Assembly (NCBI GenBank): GCA_946811185.2
Contig: OX328100.1
Location: 19,642,999 to 19,706,998, forward strand
Reading direction: 5' to 3'
DNA: 64,000 nucleotides
DNA from: Hippopus hippopus
Lineage: Eukaryota > Mollusca > Bivalvia > Cardiida > Cardiidae
The position numbers were made by a program, and so were the translations under genes. The notes under the pieces are model-generated. The model was given only the letters and a program-made list of their open reading frames with translations, did no database searches and was not told the DNA's origin. This document shows positions 1 to 8,307 of this stretch, piece after piece (positions within the stretch are counted from its first letter, which is position 1; each line of letters begins with the position of its first letter).

Positions 1-375
1 TCCGGCATTTAGATACTCTTGGAGAGCCTCACGTAGTTGATGATTTACCTCCTCCGTATTGATACTGCTTCCGAATATTGACACTGCTTTCGAAGTGATC
101 GTTAGCTGAGAGCCAAAAATGGTGAATGTATGAAAATAACGCCGAGCTTTATACGTTTACTGAGGATTGAAATTTTTTAAAGAGCTCGGACCTGGCAGAA
201 AGCACATACATTTTTCCATGCTACGTTTCATGCTAATATAGCAAAAAAGTTATGAGACGCTGTATGGAAAAAATGTAGACAGAACAAGTCTTTGGGGAAA
301 AACAGAATGATGAGCTCTATTGTTTTTGAATTTTTATTTTATTGAACTTTTATTTACTGAACAGAACTAAACAAT

Positions 376-706
376 GAATCATTTTTTTGCAATGCATCAT
401 AAAAAATTTTCTTGACAATGAAAAAATTTCTTGACAATGAAAAAATTCACAATGAAACATTTTTTTTGCAAAGCATCATAAAAAATTTCTTGACAAAGAA
501 AAAAATCACAAGGAAACGTTTTTACAATACAGCATAAAAAACAATTTCTTAGCAATGAAAAAATCACACTGAAACATTTTTTACAATACAGCATAAAAAC
601 AATTTCTTAACAATGAAAAAAATCACACTGAAACATTTTTTACAATACAGCATAAAAACATTTTCTTAACAATGAAAAAATCACACTGAATTATTTTTTC
701 ACAATG
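376..706 (-). repeat. AT-rich tandem repeat, left arm
   Basis: Five to six degenerate units of about 55-65 bp are built on TTTTTACAATACAGCATAAA and AATGAAAAAATCACA. This is the mirror of 6540-6870. It lies just downstream of the 102-codon ORF in its reading direction. The ORF seen inside it is translated repeat and is not called. Confidence 0.8.
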
Positions 707-726
707 AATTATTCGCAAATAATTTT

Positions 727-1035
727 TTACAATGCAAATTCACAAATACCACGAGTTTCACATTTGTTTTCATATTCCGTAATGTCTTTATGCAATTGGT
801 CATACCCCAAAAACATTGTATACTCACTGTCCATATCGTCGAAATCTCGTAGTCCTATGAATGTAGCAACATGTCTATAAGCGTCTTTTGTTGAAAGAGC
901 TGAATTCACAACTTCTTCTGTAACATCTCTATCAAATAGAATATACCCTGACATGGATTCCATTGTTTCTCCGTAGGAATCATGAACAGATCCTTTTTTG
1001 TACCGTAAGTAAAAGTCAAATAGAACTGATTTCAT
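727..1035 (-). CDS. Hypothetical 102-aa protein, left-arm copy
   Basis: An ORF of 102 codons starts at an ATG (1035-1033) and ends at the stop before the AT-rich repeat. It is identical in design to 6211-6519 in the right arm. The product starts MKSVLFDFYLRYK and ends CETRGICEFAL, is acidic, and has no membrane segment or signal peptide. I do not recognise a family. It follows the point where polymerase homology stops and is in another frame, so it may be a separate small gene or a diverged remnant of the polymerase. Expression is unproven. Confidence 0.45.
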   Translation of the reverse strand: MKSVLFDFYLRYKKGSVHDSYGETMESMSGYILFDRDVTEEVVNSALSTKDAYRHVATFIGLRDFDDMDSEYTMFLGYDQLHKDITEYENKCETRGICEFAL

Positions 1036-1045
1036 TTTCACAACG

Positions 1046-2460
1046 TTAAGAAAACTTTCTTCTATTGATCCTATGATAAAAAATGTCCATTGACTTGTGG
1101 ATCGAAACAGTTTCGGGTTTGTAATAAGACATATCCAAGTAAGGTCCAATGTAACTCCAAAATTCATCTGTATTTGCCCAGTGAGGGAAGTAACCTTTTT
1201 TATTTTTTTGAAGACCAAATATGGCTGGAAATTTTGCCAAACCAAAGCTCATGAAATTGAAAGAATCGACCAGACGTACACCATTCAGTTCTAACTTCAT
1301 AATATTGTTTCCATTCATGATAAATTTTGGAAGTTTTAACCCAACTTTGACAATATAGCCAAGAATGAACTGACCGTCATAACCTTTGAAATTATGGGCA
1401 ATAGCCGTGACTCCTTTATGATGTTTTGAAAAGAGCCACTTGCAAAATTGACTCAAAGTTTCTTCACCTTGAAAAATAACTTCCCTACCCTCTTCAAATT
1501 CACTGCATGTAGAACAATGAAAATCAAGTGATTTATCGATACATTCATCACATGCTCTGTGTGCAATACAATAATTCGGGATGTGTACACCTGTGTCTTG
1601 TTTGCATTCAAAATCAAAGAAAATAAACTGTGGTTTTTTGACTACAGAAGAACTCGTCTCGTCATCGCTGTCATGGTTCAACGTACTTTGGTAAGGCTGA
1701 ATATAGCATCGATAAAAAAAAGTTAACAATTTTCTTACAGATATGACACCTTTTCTTTCCATTGCAAACATGATTTTTCTTTCTGACAAGATATTGCACA
1801 CCACATTTTGAACAGAGTTTCACTAATTCACAAATGGATTTCTTTTCTCTACCTTGAACAATTCTGTGATTTTCAAAGCATTCAGCACTAAAAAATCGTC
1901 TACTGCAATAACTGCAAACATTTTCTTTTGAATCTGATGGACATTTTCCTTTGCGGTAACAACCTTTGCAGATAATTGAACAAGCATGACTTTCCCGGTG
2001 AGAGTAACCCACATCACAGAACTCACAATAATATCACAACAAAAAACTTTGATAGATTGATGTAGTCATAATGGTTTTGATGAAAGTACAAATGTATGAT
2101 CTTACTATTGTTTTTCACTTCTGGATGTTCAAATATTTTTTCCACTTTTGAATGCTGTTGATGAACTTTAATGACATAGCCTTTTTCATACAAGAATGCT
2201 TGAATTTTTTTGTATTCGTCAATTCCTACAGGTTGTGTTGGTGAAACTCCAGCTTCATTCAACAATTTCTCAGCTTCAGTCTTTTGAAGAGGGCGGTTTG
2301 AACGACAAATACGATCCCATTTTCTATTCCATGCCCCGGTGTTTTCACGTTCACTGTAGCAAATTCCCACAACAACGGCTCTTGCAGAACATAGTTGGTC
2401 ATGATTGCCAATTTGAATAATGGATTTTTTCTTCTGGGCAAAAAACTTTGATTCGAGCAT
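1046..2460 (-). pseudogene. Protein-primed-type family-B DNA polymerase, N-terminal/exonuclease part, left copy (broken)
   Basis: Read on the minus strand, the segment has an N-terminal domain, then a cysteine-rich stretch of several CxxC pairs, then a 3'-5' exonuclease. Exo I is FFDFEC, and an Exo II-like segment is HNFKGYDGQF. This layout is known from PolB of Polinton/Maverick and adintovirus-like elements. Coding is broken by frameshifts near 2035 (before the cysteine-rich part) and near 1715 in a T-run. Homology stops after the exonuclease around 1095. The palm and thumb are absent here, so no active polymerase can be made. The same breaks occur in the right-arm copy. Confidence 0.8.
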
Positions 2461-2480
2461 TTCAATCTATTGTTCAGAAA

Positions 2481-2645
2481 TCAAAACGAAAACCTTTCGC
2501 CGAGATCTTTGTATGGCTGCGTTATACGTTGTAGTTGGTTTTGTTCCTCCTCTCCTACGAAATGAGTGTTTAGTTGTAATAACTGTTGACGTGCATTTAG
2601 ATATTCTTGGAGAGCCTCGCGTAGTTGATAATTTATCTCCTCCAT
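2481..2645 (-). pseudogene. Truncated coiled-coil ORF, third copy, fused to the polymerase arm
   Basis: The ORF starts at an ATG (2645-2643), reads MEEINYQLREALQEYLN, and matches the ORF at 7189-7455 for about 48 residues. At 2499/2500 the match ends and the sequence enters the inverted-repeat arm, adding a few unrelated residues before a stop. The conserved C-terminal cysteine motif of the family is lost. Unlike the two arm copies, this one keeps ATG where they have ACG. It probably shows the ancestral start of the gene. Confidence 0.65.
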
Positions 2646-2756
2646 ATTGATACTGCTTCCGAATATTGATACTGCTTCCGAATATTGATACCGCTTTCGA
2701 AGTGTTCGTTCGCTGAGTGTCAAAAAATGATGAATGTATGGAAATAACGCTGGGTT

Positions 2757-2940
2757 TTTATACGTTTAAGGAGGATTGAAATTTTTAAAGAGCGCGGACC
2801 TGACGGGAAACACCAGGATTGTACTGTGTGACACTGAGTTAGGAGTGGTAAAAACAGCATGAAACGCCGACGTGGGAAAAAACATAGGAAAAAATGACGT
2901 CATGAGTCAATCAGTTCAATCCTCCTGTAAAGCTATAAAA
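2757..2940. promoter_or_regulatory. Divergent promoter pair with TATA-CCCAGCG cores and a CRE
   Basis: On the minus strand TATAAAA (2763-2757) is followed by ACCCAGCG and drives toward the ATG at 2645. On the plus strand TATAAAA (2934-2940) is followed by CCCAGCG and points to an ATG at 2980 that runs straight into the assembly gap. A perfect TGACGTCA lies at 2895-2902, and GTGGGAAA precedes it. The plus-strand half is closely similar to the promoter at 7870-7970, so the gene in the gap may be related to the one at 8014. Confidence 0.6.
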
Positions 2941-2986
2941 CCCAGCGATATTTTTACATAAAATCATATTTGTTCCAGTATGGTTC

Positions 2987-3186
2987 NNNNNNNNNNNNNN
3001 NNNNNNNNNNNNNNNNNNNNNNNNNNNNNNNNNNNNNNNNNNNNNNNNNNNNNNNNNNNNNNNNNNNNNNNNNNNNNNNNNNNNNNNNNNNNNNNNNNNN
3101 NNNNNNNNNNNNNNNNNNNNNNNNNNNNNNNNNNNNNNNNNNNNNNNNNNNNNNNNNNNNNNNNNNNNNNNNNNNNNNNNNNNNNN
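2987..3186. other. Assembly gap (200 N)
   Basis: Exactly 200 undetermined bases, a typical scaffold placeholder of unknown true length. It separates the contig with the left arm from the contig with the right arm. It truncates the zinc-knuckle ORF and an ORF starting at 2980. Confidence 0.99.
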
Positions 3187-3631
3187 GTTCTTTGTTACTC
3201 GTTTTTTCTTCTTTTCGTTGTTTTGCTTTTTTCTCCTCTTTTAGATCCAAAGTTTGTTGTTTTCTTAGATTATCGCTTGTAGATAATTTTTTCTCTGCCT
3301 GTTCTGTTATTTTGCAGATTTTTGAATCGGTGATATCCGTTGTGTCGGACTGCATGTCTACGGTCTGATTTTCAACCGGTGATATTGTAGTCTGTAGTGA
3401 ACTTGTTTTCCATGTATTTTCGTTGTAGAATGAATTTAGTGTCCCGACGAATTTCGTATGTTGGAGATCGACAACGTTGTAAAACGATGGTGAAATTTCG
3501 ATGTCATGACTGTGTGGGTTCACGTAGACAAAAAACAAATGTTCCTGTCTGATTTTCTTTTTTGGACAATTTCTGGACCAATGTCCTGCTTTGTTGCACG
3601 TAAAACAAATATTTGTTCTCTCACCATTCAT
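3187..3631 (-). CDS. CCHC zinc-knuckle protein, C-terminus lost in gap
   Basis: The ORF starts with an ATG at 3631 and carries CFTCNKAGHWSRNC near residues 9-22, a CX2CX4HX4C knuckle that binds zinc and usually nucleic acid. The rest is hydrophilic and ends in a lysine/glutamate-rich stretch (EEKKAKQRKEEK) that the gap interrupts. Upstream codons are open past the ATG, but a TATAAATAG box at 3704-3696 favours this start. The knuckle resembles those of retroviral Gag and of cellular CNBP-like proteins. No Gag capsid or protease is visible, so I treat it as a gene of the virus-like element with unknown function. Confidence 0.55.
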
Positions 3632-3684
3632 CCCATATCGTTTGTCGAGCGTCGCTTGATCTAAAACTCTGTAGCTGATAGTAC

Positions 3685-3851
3685 AGCGTATAGAGCTATT
3701 TATAAAAAAATACGCTTCACTACTAGACGCTGACGTAGTGTACCTCTACCCAATGGTCTATTTATAGCAACAGACGCTAACATATTGTGATTTAACCCCT
3801 TGTCACACTAAACGGCGTTTCCACTGAGTTGACACGGTGTTGTTTAAGTTC
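3685..3851. repeat. Promoter-like direct repeat, copy 1
   Basis: About 165 bp, repeated in the same orientation at 4575-4734. It contains two CTATTTATA boxes (3696-3704 and 3758-3766, TATAAATAG on the minus strand) and ends GTTGTTTAAGTTC. Copy 1 sits between the zinc-knuckle ORF (leftward) and the polymerase palm fragment (rightward). Copy 2 sits before the polymerase N-terminus. It is likely the native promoter of the polymerase gene, or a bidirectional promoter. Confidence 0.75.
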
Positions 3852-4290
3852 CCAGACTGCCAAGAGATCGCAGAAAAAATGCGAAGCTCCCGTGGCCTAT
3901 TATCGCGTTCCTGATGTTGATGAAAAAAAAAGCAAGAAGGAAATCAAGTACATTGATATCTGTTCTCTGTACCCTTATGTTTGTAAACACAAATCCTATC
4001 CTGTAGGTCAGCCAGAAATTTTGTCTGCTGAGAATATTGACATGAACAATATTCGACAATATGAGGGCTTAATCAAATGCAAAGTTTTGCCTCCAACTGA
4101 TTTGTTTCACCCCGTTCTCCCAGTTCACTGTAACAACAAAATGATGTTTCCACTCTGTATGAAATGTGCAGAAGAAAGTTCAAGTATTTGTAGCCATGGT
4201 GAAGAAAAGAGGGCTTTGGTCGGAACTTGGGTTACTTTTGAATTATTCAAGGCTCTTGACTGCGGTTATCGATTATTGCAAAGTAAAAAA
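3850..4290 (+). pseudogene. Family-B DNA polymerase palm fragment
   Basis: The segment reads through IDICSLYP, the motif A of family-B polymerases with its metal-binding aspartate, and about 100 further palm residues including KALDCGY. It then passes into unrelated sequence and a stop. Motifs B and C are absent. It begins abruptly after the promoter-like repeat and lacks the exonuclease that should precede it. It is therefore a displaced internal piece of the gene whose N-terminal part lies at 4785-6150. Confidence 0.75.
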
Positions 4291-4574
4291 GTTAAAAGTA
4301 GAAAAAGTCAAAAGTCTCTCTTATATAGGTCTAGATCTACATGCAGTGAGAAAATATTCCCGTAAAATGGTCTTTACAAGTGTGTGAACCAATAATTATT
4401 CCAAGTTATTTTTCTTGACATAAATTAACGAAAGTGTCAAGGAACTGTCTTTCTTTTGTTAAGGAAATCAGGGATATTCACCCTATTTCACATGTACAAA
4501 TCTACGAAAGAAAAAATGCTTTCTACTTTTGACAACGCTCAAAATTCGAACTCACACCTTTTTTATATTAGTTA
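4291..4574. other. Non-coding stretch after the palm fragment
   Basis: AT-rich sequence with short AAAAGT-type repeats at its start. I see no ORF, stem-loop or recognisable element. Confidence 0.5.
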
Positions 4575-4734
4575 AGCGTATAGAGGTATTTATAAAAAAG
4601 CTTTACTAGACGCTGACGTAGTGTACCTCTGCCCAATGGTCTATTTATAGCAACAGACGCTAACATATTGTGATCTATGCCTCTGTCACACTAAACGGCG
4701 TTTCCACTGAGTTGACACGGTGTTGTTTAAGTTC
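4575..4734. repeat. Promoter-like direct repeat, copy 2
   Basis: Second copy of 3685-3851 with small indels. It ends about 50 bp before the ATG (4785) of the polymerase N-terminal segment, consistent with being that gene's promoter. Confidence 0.75.
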
Positions 4735-4784
4735 ACAGAGTACCAACAAAGGTTTTCGTTTTGATTTCTGAACAATAGATTGAA

Positions 4785-6200
4785 ATGCTCGAATCAAAGT
4801 TTTTTGCCCAGAAGAAAAAATCCATTATTCAAATTGGCAATCATGACCAACTATGTTCTGCAAGAGCCGTTGTTGTGGGAATTTGCTACAGTGAACGTGA
4901 AAACACCGGGGCATGGAATAGAAAATGGGATCGTATTTGTCGTTCAAACCGCCCTCTTCAAAAGACTGAAGCTGAGAAATTGTTGAATGAAGCTGGAGTT
5001 TCACCAACACAACCTGTAGGAATTGACGAATACAAAAAAATTCAAGCATTCTTGTATGAAAAAGGCTATGTCATTAAAGTTCATCAACAGCATTCAAAAG
5101 TGGAAAAAATATTTGAACATCCAGAAGTGAAAAACAATAGTAAGATCATACATTTGTACTTTCATCAAAACCATTATGACTACATCAAATCTATCAAAGT
5201 TTTTTGTTGTGATATTATTGTGAGTTCTGTGATGTGGGTTACTCTCACCGGGAAAGTCATGCTTGTTCAATTATCTGCAAAGGTTGTTACCGCAAAGGAA
5301 AATGTCCATCAGATTCAAAAGAAAATGTTTGCAGTTATTGCAGTAGACGATTTTTTAGTGCTGAATGCTTTGAAAATCACAGAATTGTTCAAGGTAGAGA
5401 AAAGAAATCCATTTGTGAATTAGTGAAACTCTGTTCAAAATGTGGTGTGCAATATCTTGTCAGAAAGAAAAATCATGTTTGCAATGGAAAGAAAAGGTGT
5501 CATATCTGTAAGAAAATTGTTAACTTTTTTTTATCGATGCTATATTCAGCCTTACCAAAGTACGTTGAACCATGACAGCGATGACGAGACGAGTTCTTCT
5601 GTAGTCAAAAAACCACAGTTTATTTTCTTTGATTTTGAATGCAAACAAGACACAGGTGTACACATCCCGAATTATTGTATTGCACACAGAGCATGTGATG
5701 AATGTATCGATAAATCACTTGATTTTCATTGTTCTACATGCAGTGAATTTGAAGAGGGTAGGGAAGTTATTTTTCAAGGTGAAGAAACTTTGAGTCAATT
5801 TTGCAAGTGGCTCTTTTCAAAACATCATAAAGGAGTCACGGCTATTGCCCATAATTTCAAAGGTTATGACGGTCAGTTCATTCTTGGCTATATTGTCAAA
5901 GTTGGGTTAAAACTTCCAAAATTTATCATGAATGGAAACAATATTATGAAGTTAGAACTGAATGGTGTACGTCTGGTCGATTCTTTCAATTTCATGAGCT
6001 TTGGTTTGGCAAAATTTCCAGCCATATTTGGTCTTCAAAAAAATAAAAAAGGTTACTTCCCTCACTGGGCAAATACAGATGAATTTTGGAGTTACATTGG
6101 ACCTTACTTGGATATGTCTTATTACAAACCCGAAACTGTTTCGATCCACAAGTCAATGGACATTTTTTATCATAGGATCAATAGAAGAAAGTTTTCTTAA
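4785..6200 (+). pseudogene. Protein-primed-type family-B DNA polymerase, N-terminal/exonuclease part, right copy (broken)
   Basis: The ATG at 4785 opens the N-terminal domain, followed by a cysteine-rich domain (CKGC, CSYC, CSKC, CHIC) and the exonuclease with FFDFEC and HNFKGYDGQF. Frame changes occur near 5214 and in the eight-T run at about 5525-5532. A third break after DMSYYKPE (about 6135) ends the polymerase homology. The breaks at 5214 and in the T-run are shared with the left copy, so they predate the duplication or both copies are the same locus assembled twice. Family assignment rests on motif order and the CYIQP-type segment before the exonuclease. Confidence 0.8.
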
Positions 6201-6210
6201 CGTTGTGAAA

Positions 6211-6519
6211 ATGAAATCAGTTCTATTTGACTTTTACTTACGGTACAAAAAAGGATCTGTTCATGATTCCTACGGAGAAACAATGGAATCCATGTCAGGG
6301 TATATTCTATTTGATAGAGATGTTACAGAAGAAGTTGTGAATTCAGCTCTTTCAACAAAAGACGCTTATAGACATGTTGCTACATTCATAGGACTACGAG
6401 ATTTCGACGATATGGACAGTGAGTATACAATGTTTTTGGGGTATGACCAATTGCATAAAGACATTACGGAATATGAAAACAAATGTGAAACTCGTGGTAT
6501 TTGTGAATTTGCATTGTAA
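6211..6519 (+). CDS. Hypothetical 102-aa protein, right-arm copy
   Basis: ATG at 6211 and stop at 6517-6519; identical in layout to the left-arm ORF at 727-1035. It is acidic, soluble-looking and of unknown family. It lies directly after the broken polymerase and before an AT-rich repeat. No own TATA box is obvious. Confidence 0.45.
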   Translation: MKSVLFDFYLRYKKGSVHDSYGETMESMSGYILFDRDVTEEVVNSALSTKDAYRHVATFIGLRDFDDMDSEYTMFLGYDQLHKDITEYENKCETRGICEFAL

Positions 6520-6539
6520 AAAATTATTTGCGAATAATT

Positions 6540-6870
6540 CATTGTGAAAAAATAATTCAGTGTGATTTTTTCATTGTTAAGAAAATGTTTTTATGCTGTA
6601 TTGTAAAAAATGTTTCAGTGTGATTTTTTTCATTGTTAAGAAATTGTTTTTATGCTGTATTGTAAAAAATGTTTCAGTGTGATTTTTTCATTGCTAAGAA
6701 ATTGTTTTTTATGCTGTATTGTAAAAACGTTTCCTTGTGATTTTTTTCTTTGTCAAGAAATTTTTTATGATGCTTTGCAAAAAAAATGTTTCATTGTGAA
6801 TTTTTTCATTGTCAAGAAATTTTTTCATTGTCAAGAAAATTTTTTATGATGCATTGCAAAAAAATGATTC
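6540..6870 (+). repeat. AT-rich tandem repeat, right arm
   Basis: Units of about 55-65 bp with TGTGATTTTTTCATTGTTAA and TTATGCTGTATTGTAAAA; mirror of 376-706. Confidence 0.8.
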
Positions 6871-7091
6871 ATTGTTTAGTTCTGTTCAGTAAATAAAAGT
6901 TCAATAAAATAAAAATTCAAAAACAATAGAGCTCATCATTCTGTTTTTCCCCAAAGACTTGTTCTGTCTACATTTTTTCCATACAGCGTCTCATAACTTT
7001 TTTGCTATATTAGCATGAAACGTAGCATGGAAAAATGTATGTGCTTTCTGCCAGGTCCGAGCTCTTTAAAAAATTTCAATCCTCAGTAAAC

Positions 7092-7098
7092 GTATAAA
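7092..7098 (+). promoter_or_regulatory. TATA box (TATAAAG) of the coiled-coil ORF
   Basis: GTATAAAGCTCGGCG is a diverged form of the TATAAAACCCAGCG core found at 2757-2763, 2934-2940 and 7958-7964. It lies about 95 bp before the ORF start. A mirror copy is at about 148-154. Confidence 0.5.
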
Positions 7099-7188
7099 GC
7101 TCGGCGTTATTTTCATACATTCACCATTTTTGGCTCTCAGCTAACGATCACTTCGAAAGCAGTGTCAATATTCGGAAGCAGTATCAAT

Positions 7189-7455
7189 ACGGAGGAGGTA
7201 AATCATCAACTACGTGAGGCTCTCCAAGAGTATCTAAATGCCGGACAGCAGTTATTGCAACTAAACACTCATCTCGTAGGAGAGGAAGAACAAAACCAAC
7301 TACAACGTATAACACAGCCATACAAAGATCTCGGCGAAAGATTAGTTCAACTATTATTAAAGACAACACCGGATATCATCTTGGTTGATATCGAATTTGG
7401 AAGGAAGATTACAGCATGCCCCATTTGCCAAGCGAATTTCGGGTGCTGCCATTAG
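7189..7455 (+). CDS. Short coiled-coil protein with C-terminal Cys motif; start codon mutated
   Basis: The open frame encodes about 88 residues: an amphipathic, glutamine/leucine-rich N-terminal half (LREALQEYLN...QQLLQLN), a hydrophobic segment, and a C-terminus reading CPICQANFGCC. The expected start is ACG (7189-7191) where the third copy at 2645 has ATG, and no in-frame ATG precedes it. The gene is intronless. A histone-type stem-loop follows 35 nt after the stop. The C-terminal C-P-x-C-x4-G-C pattern is shared with the next small gene (8014-8247). Family unknown; the virus-like element is the likely owner. It may be a pseudogene if ACG cannot initiate. Confidence 0.5.
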   Translation, partial: TEEVNHQLREALQEYLNAGQQLLQLNTHLVGEEEQNQLQRITQPYKDLGERLVQLLLKTTPDIILVDIEFGRKITACPICQANFGCCH

Positions 7456-7489
7456 AAGTGGAAAAAACACAGCCTCCAAAAAACAAAAC

Positions 7490-7505
7490 AGCCCTTTTCA
7501 GGGCT
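7490..7505 (+). terminator. Histone-type mRNA 3' stem-loop 1
   Basis: AGCCCT-TTTC-AGGGCT is a perfect 6-bp stem with a TTTC loop, followed by ACCCA and, about 12 nt on, ACGAAAG. This matches the replication-dependent histone mRNA stem-loop (bound by SLBP) and a U7-type downstream element. It sits 35 nt after the stop of the 7189-7455 ORF. Confidence 0.8.
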
Positions 7506-7613
7506 ACCCATCTACCACGAAAGTTCTATCTTCAAGATGCCAGACGAAAGTTCTATCTTCAAGCTGTCAGACGAAAGTTCTATCTTCAAGTTGTCATTTC
7601 TTGAAATTGTCAC

Positions 7614-7653
7614 AGCTCTTTTCAGAGCTAACGCAACAGTCCTTTTCAGGACT
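7614..7653 (+). terminator. Histone-type stem-loop pair 2
   Basis: Two perfect stem-loops: AGCTCT-TTTC-AGAGCT (7614-7629) and AGTCCT-TTTC-AGGACT (7638-7653), each followed by AAC. ACGAAAG lies 10-16 nt downstream. Stem bases differ between the two loops while pairing and the loop are kept. Confidence 0.8.
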
Positions 7654-7896
7654 AACCATTACCACGAAAGTTCTATCTTTCTTCAAAATTGTCAAAACTC
7701 AAAATTGTCAAAAACTCAAAAGATTTACAATCAAAAAAAGTCATAGATTAGTCAAACTCTAGTTTTTTCTAACCCGAACAAGAAAATGTAACAAACCCAC
7801 GGATTGGCCAACAATAAAACATTTAGTATTAGAAATAAAACGCTGATTCTGATTGGATAACATTAATTTGGAGCCAAAACAGCATGAAACGCCGAC

Positions 7897-7982
7897 GCGG
7901 GAAAAACATAGGAGAAAATGACGTCATGGGTCAACTAGTTCAATCAGTCTGAAAAGCTATAAAACCCAGCGTCATTTCCCGC
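7897..7982 (+). promoter_or_regulatory. Promoter with E2F-like sites, CRE and TATA box
   Basis: GCGGGAAA (7897-7904) and TTTCCCGC (7975-7982) match the E2F consensus in both orientations. TGACGTCA (7919-7926) is a perfect CRE palindrome. TATAAAA (7958-7964) is followed by CCCAGCG, and the ATG is at 8014, about 50 bp downstream. E2F plus CRE plus TATA is the layout of S-phase-linked promoters; use by E2F is inferred. Confidence 0.6.
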
Positions 7983-8013
7983 ACATCGTTCATTCTCTTC
8001 AATTTACTGCAAT

Positions 8014-8247
8014 ATGGAGTGTGCTTTGAGAGATATGAGCTTCAGCGAGCTTGCGCAGCTGTCATCCAAAAAAAAGATGGACGCCAAGAAGAAGGAGTTT
8101 GTCGTACCATCGACAGAAGATTGGAACGATGACGCTGAGCCTTCGTTCTCGTTGGACTTTGGGTTGGGTGAACAGCAGTTGAAGAGGTTAAAGAGGCGAT
8201 CAGCAAGTAGCTGCCCAGCCTGCAGAAAGGTTGGAGGTTGTGCTTAA
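8014..8247 (+). CDS. Small intronless basic/acidic protein (77 aa) with C-terminal Cys motif
   Basis: ATG at 8014 and stop at 8245-8247. The product begins MECALRDMSFSELAQLS, has a lysine-rich segment (residues 19-29), an acidic middle, a basic KRLKRRS stretch and the C-terminus SCPACRKVGGCA. The C-P-x-C-x4-G-C ending is shared with the 7189-7455 product, suggesting a common C-terminal module, perhaps metal-binding. The TATA box lies 50 bp upstream. Two histone-like stem-loops begin 20 nt after the stop. I do not recognise the family. The KRLKRR stretch could be a nuclear signal (inference). Confidence 0.65.
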   Translation: MECALRDMSFSELAQLSSKKKMDAKKKEFVVPSTEDWNDDAEPSFSLDFGLGEQQLKRLKRRSASSCPACRKVGGCA

Positions 8248-8260
8248 AAACACAACCTCC
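8233..8260 (+). other. Perfect 10-bp hairpin enclosing the stop codon
   Basis: GGAGGTTGTG (8233-8242) pairs with CACAACCTCC (8251-8260) around an 8-nt loop that contains the TAA stop. It directly precedes the histone-type stem-loops. Confidence 0.7.
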
Positions 8261-8266
8261 AAACCA

Positions 8267-8307
8267 GGTCCTTTTTTAGGACCACCCCAACAGCCCTTTT
8301 CAGGGCT
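8267..8307 (+). terminator. Histone-type stem-loop pair 3 (after the 77-aa gene)
   Basis: GGTCCT-TTTTT-AGGACC (8267-8283), with a 5-nt loop and followed by ACCCCA, is a slight variant. AGCCCT-TTTC-AGGGCT (8292-8307) is canonical. ACGGAAG follows about 12 nt later. Distance from the stop and the order stop, stem-loop, purine-rich element are those of replication-dependent histone genes. Confidence 0.8.

Larger units (their letters stand above)
1..2499 (-). repeat. Left arm of large inverted repeat (runs off the window start)
   Basis: This stretch is the reverse complement of 4746-7245: position x pairs with about 7246-x, shifting by one base near 2060. The arms are almost identical; one visible difference is an extra A in the right arm near 5188. 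From its inner end outwards the arm carries the polymerase N-terminal pseudogene, a 102-codon ORF, a short tandem repeat, a TATA box and the first codons of a coiled-coil ORF (1-57), which the window edge cuts. The inner border is at 'aaaggttttcg', after which the two arms have different neighbours. Confidence 0.95.
4746..7245 (+). repeat. Right arm of large inverted repeat
   Basis: This is the mirror of 1-2499. Here the polymerase segment is preceded by the 3685-3851/4575-4734 promoter-like repeat, while the left arm is preceded by a truncated coiled-coil ORF. At least one arm was therefore recombined or mis-assembled at the border. The right arm is continuous with the sequence after 7245. 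Confidence 0.95.

Noticed and set aside
397..594. Phe/Cys-rich ORF (also 6652-6849)
   Set aside because: It is a translation of the AT-rich tandem repeat.
2954..3631. ORF read through the 200-N gap as one 225-aa protein
   Set aside because: The gap has unknown true length; only 3187-3631 can be supported.
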